A DNA stretch of 64,000 nt from Pieris napi (Eukaryota; Arthropoda; Insecta; Lepidoptera; Pieridae), in NCBI RefSeq assembly GCF_905475465.1, contig NC_062243.1:2923501-2987500 (forward strand). Direction: 5' to 3'. Position 1 is the stretch's first letter. Each line of letters opens with the position of its first letter. Positions 32,847 through 44,184 of the stretch are shown piece after piece. The translations under genes and the position numbers were made by a program. The notes under the pieces are model-generated. The model was not told the DNA's origin, made no database searches, and saw nothing but the letters and a program-made list of their open reading frames with translations.

Positions 32847-34289
32847 CAATTGAATATCGGTAAACGGAAAACACGACATACCTATAATATAAACAACACA
32901 AGTACAAAACACCACGCTCCCCCAAGCCGACTGGTCATCGTGGGGGAAAATGACCACGACCCTCTAAAGGTTAAAAATAACGTCAACGTCAATACTCACA
33001 CTAAAAAGAAAACGAATGATATTCAAATAGCAACCATCAACTGTCGATCTCTTAGAACACCCGAAAAACTTGAAGAACTTGAACTAGCTATACAAGAAAT
33101 AAAATGGGATATTATAGGGATCAGCGAAATGAGAAGATTTGGAGAACATATAGAAGACCATGGAAAGTATATATTATATCATAAAGGAGAGACGCCGGGT
33201 ATGTATGGAATAGGATTCATGATTAAAAGACATCTTATAAACAAAATAGAAGAAATAAGGGGAATAACTGAACGTATCGCAATTCTCAACATTAAACTTA
33301 ATATAGAAAAAGAAGAAGATTGGTCCATTATCCAGGCGTATTCACCGACGGAATCTATCAAAAAGGAAGACATAACAAAAATCGAGAAATTTTACGAAGA
33401 CCTCCAAAATACAATTGAAACTGCATATAAAAACGTCATAATAATGGGAGATTTTAATGGCCAAATCGGTACACAAAATATCGGAGAAGAACTTAGTATA
33501 GGAAGCTACGGGTTTGGAACTAGAAGCAAAAATGGAACAAGGTTAGTCAATTTTTCATTACAAAACAGACTAAGTATCCTAAATAGCTTTTATAAAAAGA
33601 AATTAAGAAATAAATGGACATGGATCTCACCGAACGGCCTTTATAAGAACGAAATCGACTTTATTATGACTAACAATAGAAAAATATTCAAAGATGTGTC
33701 GGTCATACATAACTTAAATTTTAATACAGACCATAGAATGGTTCGAGCTACACTGACAGGGATACGCCCTAAGAAAACAAGACGATTTCATAATAAATAC
33801 GCAGTTATTCAATACAAAGGCGAACCAGAAGTCCTACTTAATAATTTACAAATATCAATGGACAGTAAGGAAGGCGTATCAATACAAGAAAAATACAACA
33901 AACTACTAAACCAACTAAAAACTATACCTGGAAAAGTAAACACAAACAGCAAGAAGAAAGTCTCACTCAAAAGTAAACAACTACTACTGAAACGTAAGGA
34001 ACTACTACAAGAAAAGAAAACTAAAGACAACCGTCGAAAAATCGCAGAAATAAGCAAAAGTATAAGCAAAGAACTACGGAACGAAAGAAAAACGAAACGA
34101 TCTAATACTATGAAGAATTATATAGAAAAAACCGGAGGAATAAAAAAGGCACTGAAAGAACTAAATCGAAAAAAGGATTGGATACTAAATATAAAAAAGA
34201 AGGATGGTAAAATTACAGAGAAGAGACCCGAGATACTAAAAGCTGCTACAGAATTTTATATCATAGTCAAAAGTTGGGACAAGTGGTAA
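32847..34289 (+). pseudogene. LINE ORF2 first part: AP endonuclease
   Basis: This part carries an AP-like endonuclease. Motifs: A-T-I-N-C-R-S (Asn), G-I-S-E-M-R (Glu), I-I-M-G-D-F-N-G (Asp, Asn) and N-T-D-H-R-M (His). The domain nicks the target DNA for priming. The frame is the same as ORF1, with only the TAA at 32844-32846 between them, and there is no ATG before the endonuclease motifs. Translation probably needs read-through or reinitiation. A basic spacer follows, and the frame ends at a TAA at 34287 after a frameshift at about 34270. Confidence 0.85.
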
Positions 34290-35839
34290 GAGAATATGAT
34301 GCATCTACCGATGAAGAGGAAATACCTGAAATACTAAACGAAGAAACCATAAAAGCAATTAGTACACAAAAGAATGATAAAGCTCCAGGATCAGACCTCA
34401 TAACAAATGAAATACTGAAAATTACATCACCAGTAATTGGTCCAATGCTTACAAATATATTTAACGACATTATTAAAACGGAAAATATTCCAGAGGATTG
34501 GACTAAATCTACAATTATATTACTACACAAAAAAGGTGACAAAGGAGATATATCAAATTACAGGCCCATAAGCTTAATGTCTAATATTTATAAGGTATTT
34601 TCTAAAATTATACTATTGAGGATTACAAATATTCTTGAAGAGAATCAGCCCAAAGAACAAGCTGGATTCCGTCGAAATTTTTCAACCATAGATCATATAC
34701 ACACCCTTAGACAAATATTACAAAAATATAAAGAATACAACAAAAGCTACTACCTAGGGTTTGTCGATTTCAATAAAGCATTCGACACACTAGAACACGG
34801 ATATATCTGGGATGCACTAAAAATACAGGGTGTACAAATAAAATACATACGATTACTTCGTAATGTATACACCAAGAGTACTGCGCAAGTTAAGTTACAA
34901 ACTATAGGCGAAGAATTCCCTATCATGAGAGGTGTACGCCAAGGAGACCCTATCTCACCCAAATTATTTTCTGCCGTTTTGGAAATAATATTTAGGAACC
35001 TAGACTGGACAAATGAGGGACTAAACATAAACGGTGAAAACTTGAGCCACCTACGCTTTGCAGACGACTTAATAATATTCTCGGAAAATTCAAGATCACT
35101 AGAAATGATGCTGCAACAACTAGCAGATGTAAGTGACAAAGCTGGACTATCGATGAATTTAAATAAAACAAAAATCATGACAAACTCATCACAAACAGAC
35201 ACGATAAAAGTAAACAATGAGCAAATAGAGTACGTACAGGAATATGTATACTTAGGACAGCTAATATCTACTGAAGGCTGCATGGAAAAAGAGATTGAAA
35301 GAAGAGTTACCAATACTTGGAAAAGATATTGGTCACTCAGTGAAGTGATGAAGAACAAAGATATGCCTAGGAAAGAAAAGAGGAAGGTATTTAATATGTG
35401 CATTCTACCATGTTTACTATACGGGTTTCAAACTTGGGCATTGACAGAACATCTAGCAAATAAAATTAAAGTTTGTCAAAACAGCATAGAAAGAAGTACA
35501 TTAGGTGTCAAAAGAAAAGACCGAGAAAAATTAATAGACATCAAAAGTAAAACCAAGTTTAAGAATGCATACACAACATACAAACAGCTGAAATGGAGGT
35601 GGACAGGGCATATGATGAGAGAAAAGCAAGAAAAATGGACAAAACTTATCACAGAATGGTACCCTTTAGACGGAAAGAGACATAGAGGAAGACAGGCTAA
35701 GAGATGGGAGGATGACGTTCAGAAAATAGCGGGTTCAACATGGATGACCGCAAAAATGAGAAAAGACTGGAGAGCTTTAGAGGAGGCCTTTGTCGGAAGA
35801 CAAGTTGTATCCGAACTACCGTTTGCCGATAGTCAATAA
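34274..35839 (+). pseudogene. LINE ORF2 second part: reverse transcriptase
   Basis: The reading shifts here. The reverse transcriptase fingers and palm show Y-R-P-I-S-L-M-S, F-V-D-F-N-K-A-F-D (first Asp), G-V-R-Q-G-D-P-I-S-P and F-A-D-D-L (catalytic pair). The C-terminal tail has W-R-W-T-G-H-M and R-G-R-Q-A-K-R-W, as in insect 'endonuclease-reverse transcriptase' proteins. All catalytic residues are present, so only the frameshift separates this from a working ORF2. It ends with TAA at 35839. Confidence 0.88.
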
Positions 35840-36024
35840 ATATTAAATTTTTTAGTATATTAGTTAAACTCTAGTTAATAGTCAAAATGTATTTTTTAGA
35901 TAGTAGTCATAAGTAATTTTAGGCACACGAAACTACTCTGTGTAAAACTTGTTAACAACAATAAAGGCTTTTTATTTTATTTTATTTTTATTTTATTTAT
36001 TTATTTATTTAAAGTGTTTTGGCA

Positions 36025-36036
36025 GCACCCCGAACA
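36025..36036 (+). repeat. BEL left LTR, last part
   Basis: GCACCCCGAACA completes the left LTR after the LINE and its duplicated 14-mer. TTTTTGGTCCTTCGAGCC follows at once and is the probable primer-binding region. Confidence 0.88.
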
Positions 36037-36415
36037 TTTTTGGTCCTTCGAGCCTCCGTACAGGCGGGACCTGGAACGCGAGTTTTCGTGAAAGTTTCGT
36101 GTGTACGAAGTGCTAGCACCATTGCATTAAATCATCAAGTGCGGTGAGCTGCACCAGCTCCCACACAGCATACATTACAACATACATCAGTTCTGGTTCG
36201 GCAAGCTAGCAGACTTGCTACCAGGTATAGCAGCATCAGCATTCGTGAGGTGGCCAGGCAGGCTAACCACACAACAGCATCACTTCCTGTGGGCGAGCCA
36301 GGCAGGCTTGCTACGCAGCAGCATACAGCATCGACAGCACCGCGCGAGCTCGAGCAACACCACAACAGTAGCAGCATATCAAGTGAGATCTTTCCATATT
36401 ACTGTTTAATCCAGT

Positions 36416-37704
36416 ATGGATCTCGATAATCTCATTGAAAATAAAAAAACAACCTTTGAGGCTCTCGAGTCATTACAAAGAAATATTAAAAAAGACCCCG
36501 CGGAAAGAAAGTCGCGACCGGACTATGCTAGGCGTAAGTTAGCTAATCTGGAAGACCTGTGGTCTGACTTTCAACAAAATCACATACAGTTGTATGTGAT
36601 TTTACAACCTACGATGAAATCAAACAGCATCCGTACATTATCAATTCCGAATATCAATTGGCAACAACTTTGTATGAATCTACAAAGGAATTAATTAAGC
36701 AGATACAAGCAAGAGGTTCTGTCCAACATCCTATATTAGAAAAGGCATCTATTTCTGGTGTAAGGGATCGGGCAGCCTCTCCACTGTCAGCTAATAAGCC
36801 AGCAGCAACCATTGTGACTACAGACGCAGCAGCACAGCATAATCAAGGTTATCAGCCTAGTCAACAGCAAACATCGTCTAATGTCACAAATGAATCAGCA
36901 CAACAAGTAGAACCCCTGAAATCCAATGGGAAACTTCGGGAGCTCCTTAGAAAGCAGATATCAAACTTCAAAGCATTCGAGAGAACCGTCAGCAACATAC
37001 ATTTAAGTAGCATGTCTGAAAAATGGGAGTTTGAATACACCCTAAAATCAATACAGCAGCGCTGGTCAGCTATAGACTCTCTTCACTGGGAGATCGACAT
37101 GTACCAAGAAGGTGAGGATGAGGTATATCAAAGCATATTTTCTAAGCATGAACGAACATACAACGAGTACATCAAATCAATCAACAGCAAATTATGGTCC
37201 GTTGCACATCGCGAGTATTCTACGCCCAAAATGGATATTCCAGTTTTTACCGGTTTTACGGGTAACTACCAGCACTGGACCTCATTCAAGGACCTTTTCC
37301 TAGAAACAATCGACCGCAACCCGTCCTTATCAAATGCACAAAAAATGCAGTTTTTGAAGAGCAAGGTAAAAGGTGAAGCTGAAAATTTAATTCGTCACCT
37401 ACAAATCAGTTCCGAAAACTACTCTATATGTGGGAAATTCTAAATAACAGATATAATAATCAAAGATTAATATTCACATCACACATGAATATTCTGTTCA
37501 GTCTCCCAACCATGCAGCAGCAGTCATTGATCCAGATCAAGAGGATGCATGACACAGCAGTCGAGGTACTTAATGCTATAAAGAACATGTGCTTATGTTG
37601 ACAACATAAGCACCTGGGACCCCATCATAGTTCATATCTTATCACAAAAACTCGACACAGAGACCCATGCAGATTACATTGAATCAGTCAAAAATCCCCG
37701 GGAA
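36416..37704 (+). pseudogene. BEL gag, N-terminal part (broken)
   Basis: The ATG at 36416 opens a charged, helical gag start (M-D-L-D-N-L-I-E-N). The frame changes between about 36660 and 36690 and again near 37432-37444. The middle contains the BEL-type core F-T-G-x-Y-x-x-W-x-x-F-x-D-L-F (about 37240-37290), and M-D-I-P-V-F precedes it. Gag forms the particle and packages RNA. The breaks mean no full-length product. Confidence 0.8.
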
Positions 37705-38829
37705 TTGCCTATTTTACCAGAGTTTATCGACTTCTTAGAATTGAAATTCACTACCCTAGAATCGTCTCGTAGAAAACAAGACTTTTCGACTCAAAAGACA
37801 AATCAAGGGACTCAACAAACTTATTATCAAAATCGAAAAGAGCATTTTGAACACCAACCATCAAACAAAACTTTCCCACCGCGTCCCATCATGAAAGCGC
37901 TTCACGTATCTACGGGTATCATATGTCCATTATGTTCCCAGGCACACGGCATATTCCAATGCAATAATTTCTTGCAAATGCCGTGCGAATTGAAACTTAA
38001 AACCGTGCAAAAGTTACAACTCTGTGCAAACTGTTTGTATTCTCATAAAAATAATAAATGTTATTCAATAAAACGATGTCGTACGTGTAATGAAAATCAT
38101 AACAGCCTGTTACATGACGCCTTTAGCAAGCAAAAACCAACCATATCAACCGCAAGTACTTCGAAGTCTCACGTTCAACCAAATAGCAACGCAGCAACTA
38201 CGCCCCATGCAGCCGTGGGAAAGGCAACCGAAGTTCTCTTAGCGACCGCAGAAGTCAAAATCACGGCAATCGATGGTTCACAGCAAATAATGAGGGTCCT
38301 GATTGACCAAGGATCCCAGATATTATTAATTTCGGAAAAGGCTGCTCAATCATTAGGTTTACAACGGCAAAAATGCAACGGCTCTATCTTTGGAGTCGGT
38401 CAAAAGCAGAATAATTGCAAAGGCATGCTCACTATCAAGTGCGCGTCTGTCAACGATGATTACTCATTCGAAACCGAAGTTTTAATTATAAACAACTTAA
38501 TTAAAAGCTTGCCGAATCACAGCTTCGATAGACCGTTTCTACCGTATTTAGATAACATAAAATTAGCGGACCCTAATTATAATATGAGTAGACCAATCGA
38601 TCTACTATTCGGAGCGGATGTCTACGCATCTATAATCTTAAACGGGATAGTCAAGGGCGAACATCAATCACAACCAATAGCACAACAAACGCGCCTTGGC
38701 TGGATTCTCTGCGGAAACATGCCCCAATCATTTCACTGCAATGTTGTACTCAGCAACTTCGAAGACCTGAAACAATTTTGGGAGATCGAGGGTATAACGG
38801 AGGAGTATTCAATGTCCACAGATGATTAA
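37705..38829 (+). pseudogene. BEL gag zinc fingers and aspartic protease
   Basis: This frame of 374 codons carries on from gag. Cysteine-histidine motifs typical of BEL gag lie at about residues 75-140 (C-P-L-C…H…C; L-C-A-N-C; C-R-T-C…H). The retropepsin domain follows, with V-L-I-D-Q-G-S-Q in place of the usual D-S/T-G as its active site. The frame ends at a TAA before the reverse transcriptase. The first in-frame codon here is not an ATG, and the true start would be upstream. Confidence 0.8.
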
Positions 38830-39960
38830 CATTGTATTGACTTTTACAAGCAAACAACAAAAAGACTCGAAGACGGACGGTACCAGGTCAGGTTACCAAT
38901 GACAGAAAATTTTGAAGAGAAACTAGGAGAGTCTAAACACATAGCAATAACACAATATCGAAACATCGAAAAGAAACTAGCAAAGGATCCTAATTTGGCA
39001 ACAAGTTACAAACAATTTATGCAGGAATATCTAGACTTAGGTCATATGACACCTTGTATATACATGTATAACGAAAGGGCTTCCCCGGAATGTTATCTCC
39101 CGCACCACGGCGTGCAGCGTGCCGACGCGAGCAAATTCCTACGCGTTGTTTACAGTGGGTCAGCAAAGACGTCGTCTGGGTTCAGTCTTAATGATTTAAT
39201 GTACAAAGGTCCGAATTTACAAAAAGACTTGCAATCACTAATTTTATCATGGAGACAATATAAAGTCGGCTTCGTCGCCGACATAGAAAAAATGTTTCGG
39301 AAAATTTTATTAGATAAAACCGATCAAAATCTTCAAAAAATTGTATGGAGGAATTCACCTGAGGAACCTATCAAATCCTATCACCTTACGACCGTAAGTT
39401 ATGGGACCAGGGCAGCCCCGTTCCTGGCTATGATGACGCTTAAGCAATTAGCAGCCGATGAACGCGAACGTTTTCCGAAAGCAGCGAAAATTCTAGAAAA
39501 TCAATTCTATATGGATGATCTGGTAAGCGGAGCACATTCTATAGAAGAAGCAAAACAGATAGTAACACAGCTGGATCAGTTATTAAAATCAGGCGGATTC
39601 TTGCTGAGAAAGTGGACATCTAATACAGCAAACATTCTAGAAGACCTGGACACAGAGCAGACAGAGCAAATATTCAATTTCAAATCAGAAAACTCAATCA
39701 AAACCCTTGGGCTAGGGTGGTCTCCAGGCGACGACGCATTTACTTTCGAGTGCAGACTGTCCAAGGAACCAATATCAAAATTAACAAAGCGGAAGTTGCT
39801 ATCAGAAACATCAAAGGTGTTTGATCCGTTGGGCTGGCTAGCGCCAGTCGTTACTAAACTCAAGCTACTTGTCCAAAAAGTTAACAGAGTGGATAAAAAT
39901 CAGAACAGACCTGGAAAACATCAACCAATGCACAGTTCCAAGATGGATCGGAAGCGGTGA
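38830..39960 (+). pseudogene. BEL reverse transcriptase
   Basis: The reverse transcriptase domain shows R-V-V-Y-S-G-S-A, F-V-A-D-I-E-K-M-F (first catalytic Asp), Y-G-T-R-A-A-P and Y-M-D-D-L-V-S-G (catalytic pair). The order and spacing are those of BEL/Pao. Coding continues upstream of the ATG at 38899 to the stop at 38829. Near 39860 the frame shifts into the RNase H part. Confidence 0.85.
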
Positions 39961-41521
39961 GAAAGGCGTCATCGAGCTTATCGGGTACTGTGACTCATCT
40001 GAAAAGGCATTAGCATGTGTAGTATATGCACGAACAAGCGATGAATCGCAAAGAATATTAGTAGCAGCCAAGACAAAGTTGGTACCCACTGATAAGACTA
40101 TCACGTTACCACGACTGGAACTTAGTGCAGCTGACCTACTCTCGAAGTTATTGGGGAAAACTTTAGAGAGCTTAGTAGGTCACTCAATCAAAATATCAGC
40201 ATACAGCGACTCTATGATCGTCCTTGGGTGGCTTCACGGAGACCCTGGAAAATGGAAAATATTCGTATCAAACCGAGTTAAATCAATCACAAAGAACATA
40301 CCGGCCGAATGTTGGAGATACGTCAAGACCGATCAAAATCCTGCTGACGCAGCCAGCAGAGGTATCTACACAACTCAGCTGGTTAAGCATAAATTATGGT
40401 GGCACGGGCCGCCAAATAATGAAGATAAAGAATCTGAGATCAAAACATATACTACAGAAGAGGAGTTACGTAATAAAATACACACCAACGTCATTCAGGC
40501 CAACAACGAGCAAAAAAGCACATATAAACAAAACATCATAACAGATTTACTAGCAAAACACAGCTTTATAAGAAAGGCCAGACGGGTGTTGGCTTGGATA
40601 TCACGGGCAACTAAAATTCTCTTGTCTTCAAAAGCAAAGAAACTACCAAGCTATTTAACGCCGCACGAGCTACAAAATGCAAGTCGGTTGATCATTATCA
40701 ATGAGCAAAGATCCGCATTCGCAAGCGATATAGAGCATTATCGCGAACATAAACGTGTGCAAAGTAAAAGCAAATTATTACCTTTGACACCACACCTGGA
40801 CAAGTCGGGAATCCTTAGAGTTGGCGGAAGATTATCAAAAGCAAACATAGATCCTGAGATGAAGCATCCAGCAATCATACCCCACGAAGGGCGTCTCACG
40901 ACCTTACTGATAGCAGAAGCACATGAACTAACTTATCGTGGTGGGCCAAGACTTACTGTGACATGTTTAAGAAAGAAGTACTGGATCATAAGAGGGTACA
41001 GTGCCACCAAAAAATATTTGAGATCATGCGTAACCTGCAAACGACACGATCCTGTGTTGGGCCAACAACTGATGGCTGACCTCCCCGAAGCAAGGGTCAA
41101 CGAGGCACCCCCATTCTATCACACAGGAGTGGACTACACGGGGTTCGTAGAAGCAAAAGCAAGTAGAGGTAGAAGCATTCGAACTACTAAAGCATACATA
41201 GCAGTGTTCGTTTGTATGGTCACTAAAGCAGTACACCTAGAGTTGGTGTCTGACCTAAGGAGTGAGGCATTTTTGGCGGCTCTTAGGAGAATGGCTTCAA
41301 GGAGAAACGCGCCCCGGCATATCTATTCCGATCAAGGAACTAACTTTATTAAAGCAAACAGAATATTACAAGAGGAAATAGAAGAATTTCAAAGCATGTT
41401 CAACGATAGTTTTTTCTCCGAGGTATCTGAAATGAAAATCGACTGGCACTTTAACGCGCCACCTGGGCGAGTGCCGGAGGACTGTGGGAAAGAGCAGTAC
41501 GTAGCCTCAAACATCACCTAA
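39869..41521 (+). pseudogene. BEL RNase H and integrase
   Basis: RNase H keeps G-Y-C-D-S-S, L-E-L-S-A-A-D, Y-S-D-S and N-P-A-D-A-A-S-R-G. The integrase zinc-binding region follows (A-H-E-L-T-Y-R-G-G to C-V-T-C-K-R-H); one zinc ligand appears changed from His to Arg. The catalytic core has G-V-D-Y-T-G-F and Y-S-D-Q-G-T-N-F. The third acidic residue is lost in a shifted stretch near 41460-41510. Confidence 0.83.
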
Positions 41522-42140
41522 AAAGAGTTATAGGGCAGCAGAAACTTACCTTTGAAGAGTACTCCACGCTTCTATCACAGCTAGAAGCATGTTTAACGCT
41601 CTGCGCGTTAACAGAAGATGCGGACGACTTGCGAATCCTAACCCCAGCGCATTTCCTGACGGGAAGGGCAGGTTCAATAATTATACAGACAAAGGAAGAT
41701 GCAAGGACAAGGTGGCATCTCACTAGCAAATTATTTACAGACATATGGAAGCAATGGAAATCAGACTATCTCACCCAGCTAACAGAAAGAACAAAATGGC
41801 GAAAAAGTTGTAAAAACATTGAAATTGGAGAAATCGTTCTTATACATGACGCTAATTTACCGCCAGGGAAGTGGGCGATGGGTCGCGTCGTCCAGCTTCA
41901 CCCGGGTTCAGATGGACTGGTAAGAGTTGTTACCCTAAAAACAAAAAATGGTTTATTAAGGAGACCGATCATCAAATTGTCAGCATTACCTCTCGCCGAC
42001 ACGTCGTCTGAAAGCAAGCAAGAACAAGAGCAAGAACAAAACAGAAAAAAAACATCAAGCAAGCAAACTAATGAATCATGTAAAGGTCAATCATCAGCCG
42101 GAAAGAAGACACGACCAGTTAAGAAGAAATTCGACTTTAT
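41500..42140 (+). pseudogene. BEL integrase C-terminal region
   Basis: After the frame change, the sequence holds the BEL integrase C-terminal module: L-T-P-A-H-F-L-T-G-R, then W-K-S-D-Y-L-T-Q-L and P-P-G-K-W-A-M-G-R-V, ending R-R-P-I-I-K-L. This module binds DNA ends. The K- and E/Q-rich linker (about 42010-42130) leads directly into the envelope-like region in the same frame. Confidence 0.8.
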
Positions 42141-42144
42141 ATCA

Positions 42145-43748
42145 ATGGCGATAGCGCTTCTTTCATTCATGAGCATTATGTCTACGTCTAGATCGGAGTA
42201 TAATATTACTGAGATGAGCGCCAGCCAATCGTTGTATTTCGACCCCATAACAAAGATGCAACTTATCAGAGACAAATGGACCTTAGTTGTGTACCACGAT
42301 ATGGCCCCGTACTGGCAAGGTGAACTAGCATACAAAAAATTATCAAAAGACTTGGACAAACTATGTACTAACATCGAGAATAATCAACAATGCCATATGA
42401 TTTTACTACAAATGAATCACGACTACTCAACTTTTATTGACACAGCATTTTACCGAGCACTCCAGACAGCGTCGCGGTCTTATCAACGGCGTAGGCTACC
42501 TTGCGAACACATTGTTTGGTGTGCTAGATCAGCATTTTGCAGATAAATACACTGAGGACATTGAACTGATTAGAAATAATCAACAACACTTGGTAAATCT
42601 ATGGCGTAACCAAACTTCTATAGTAGAGTCAGAATTTAACTTGTTAAAAAGAACAGAAGCATCGATGGAAAGGCAGTATAACATTATAAATAGTCGGTTT
42701 AACTCTCTCGATAAGGCAACAAACGATTTAAATAAGCAAATACAGAGCATGTCGGAAGTCGAGGATTTTATTATGTCAGCAATGTCGGCTATGAACTTAC
42801 TTCAGAATCTAAAAAGCATTCAAAATACCCTCTTGGACACCATCACTGACGTATATCAAGGCCAACTGAACGCCCACCTGTTGACTCCCAAGCAACTACA
42901 GAGTGAACTGAATGTGATATCAGGACAGTTATCAAAGGATTTAAGCATACCGATCGACAACATACAAATAGACTTATACAAAATATACAAACTTTTAAAA
43001 ATAAAAACGAGAATCACTACACAATACCTTATCTTTGAAATACAATTTCCTCTAGTGAGCAGGGACATATACCAGCTGTATCAGATAATACCCATCCCAC
43101 ATCAATTTGGCAAATTAATGACTGAAATAGTCGCCTTATCACAATACGTATCATTAAACCTAAACAAGGACGCCTACATCATATTATCAATCGACGAGTT
43201 ACAAGGATGCATATTACACGGAGAAGTTTTGTGTTTTTAATCACATCAATGACAGTTGCAAAGTAGCTACCACAACCTGCCGCAACCAGTGGATAAAACT
43301 AAACAATCCTCTGCAGTATCTGTACTTCTGTTGCGATACATACAATTTGCGGATCATATGTGACAATACATTACACAGTCGCGAAATAAAGAAATCTGGA
43401 ATAATAACTCTGCATGATAAGTGTCAAATTAAAGGCAAGGATTTCACATTACTGGCAAGCGGGCAACAATTCAATACTATACAAACGGCACCAAACATCC
43501 TTACACCAGATGTTCCAGAAATCAACCACATTATCAATATAACAATGCCTTACTTCAAAGAAGACGATACAGATATCGATAAACTGAACAGCTCTATAGA
43601 TAGCTTGGAATCCCAAATAAAGAGCATGAAGAGCAACATGGATGAAATGCCTGAGCTGTCGAGCCACGACATACATCAATACTCCATCATCTACAGCCTG
43701 GTCACCGCGTGCGCGTGCGCGGCGCTCGTCGTCGCCTGGAGGAAGTAA
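42145..43748 (+). pseudogene. Baculovirus-F-like envelope region (broken)
   Basis: A hydrophobic segment at about 42147-42180 could serve as a signal peptide. A basic R-Q-R-R site at 42464-42475 is followed by a glycine-rich hydrophobic run, the layout of a furin site plus fusion peptide in baculovirus F-type proteins. A long helical region follows. A hydrophobic stretch (about 43683-43739) ending W-R-K is a probable membrane anchor. Frame changes near 42440-42470 and 43240-43350 break it. Such regions occur in some BEL/Pao and errantivirus elements, and the inferred role is membrane fusion. No complete product can be made from this copy. Confidence 0.72.
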
Positions 43749-43991
43749 CGGCGTCGGCGGCGTCTGGTGCTCTCACCGGGCGCGCAACGCAGTGACAATA
43801 GTGAAATAAAATCAGTGGTTCACAATGAAAGTGAAAGTGTTAGTGCGCGAAAGGCATTCTCGATAATCGAAGATAGAGTCGTGTAACATAAACACTCATT
43901 TTTTTATTATTTTTTTTATCAGTAAATTTTTTTTCTCTCCTTATTATGTATAATTTTAAGCATTTTGTTTTTATTTTCCCGCCCGGGAGCA
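43749..43991 (+). other. BEL 3' untranslated region
   Basis: The GC-rich start (GGCGTCGGCGGCGTCTGG) turns T-rich. CCCGCCCGGGAGCA just before the right LTR stands where the polypurine tract should be, but it is a poor purine run. Confidence 0.6.
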
Positions 43992-44184
43992 TGTTCGGAA
44001 AGTAACCGAACACTTTGTAAAATAGCATAAGTACATATAGTTAGATCGCCGCCTGCGCGCGACGCTTTTCTATAACATCAGTGTATCATCAACCTTCTCC
44101 TCGATCACTCATTAAATTAGTTTTTAAGAGCAAAGCAATATTTTATTTAAATATCATTAAAGTGTTTTGGCAGCACCCCGAACA
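43992..44184 (+). repeat. BEL right LTR
   Basis: A 193-bp LTR, TGTTCGG…CCGAACA, complete and followed by the duplicated GTTAG. Compared with the left LTR it has a 3-bp GAT insertion and about four substitutions. Confidence 0.95.

Larger units (their letters stand above)
31613..36010 (+). mobile_element. LINE with L1-type ORF1, nested in the LTR
   Basis: It lies between two copies of AAAGTGTTTTGGCA (31599-31612 and 36011-36024), a 14- to 16-bp target duplication. It has a 5' leader of about 490 bp, ORF1 at 32100, ORF2 in two frames to 35839, and a 3' tail ending in (TTTTA)n and (TTTA)n. The total of 4.4 kb looks full length. The ORF2 frameshift at about 34270 should inactivate it. The ORF2 C-terminus is of the insect 'endonuclease-reverse transcriptase' type, and the exact clade (L1/Tx1 or RTE-like) is uncertain. 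Confidence 0.88.
31435..44184 (+). mobile_element. BEL/Pao LTR retrotransposon with envelope region
   Basis: LTRs begin TGTTCGG and end CCGAACA, with a 5-bp duplication GTTAG (31430-31434 and 44185-44189) taken from the TTAGG repeat. The element is about 8.3 kb once the nested LINE (31613-36010) is removed. Order: LTR, gag, protease, reverse transcriptase, RNase H, integrase, envelope-like region, LTR. Aspartic protease, YMDD reverse transcriptase and integrase are in BEL order. Frameshifts and stops break the coding region in several places, so it is inactive as it stands. The LTRs differ by about 4 substitutions and a 3-bp indel in 190 bp, so insertion was fairly recent. Confidence 0.9.

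Noticed and set aside
32850..32852. TTG as the true start of LINE ORF2
   Set aside because: It is possible but unsupported: the frame is continuous with ORF1 apart from one stop, so read-through or reinitiation explain it equally well.
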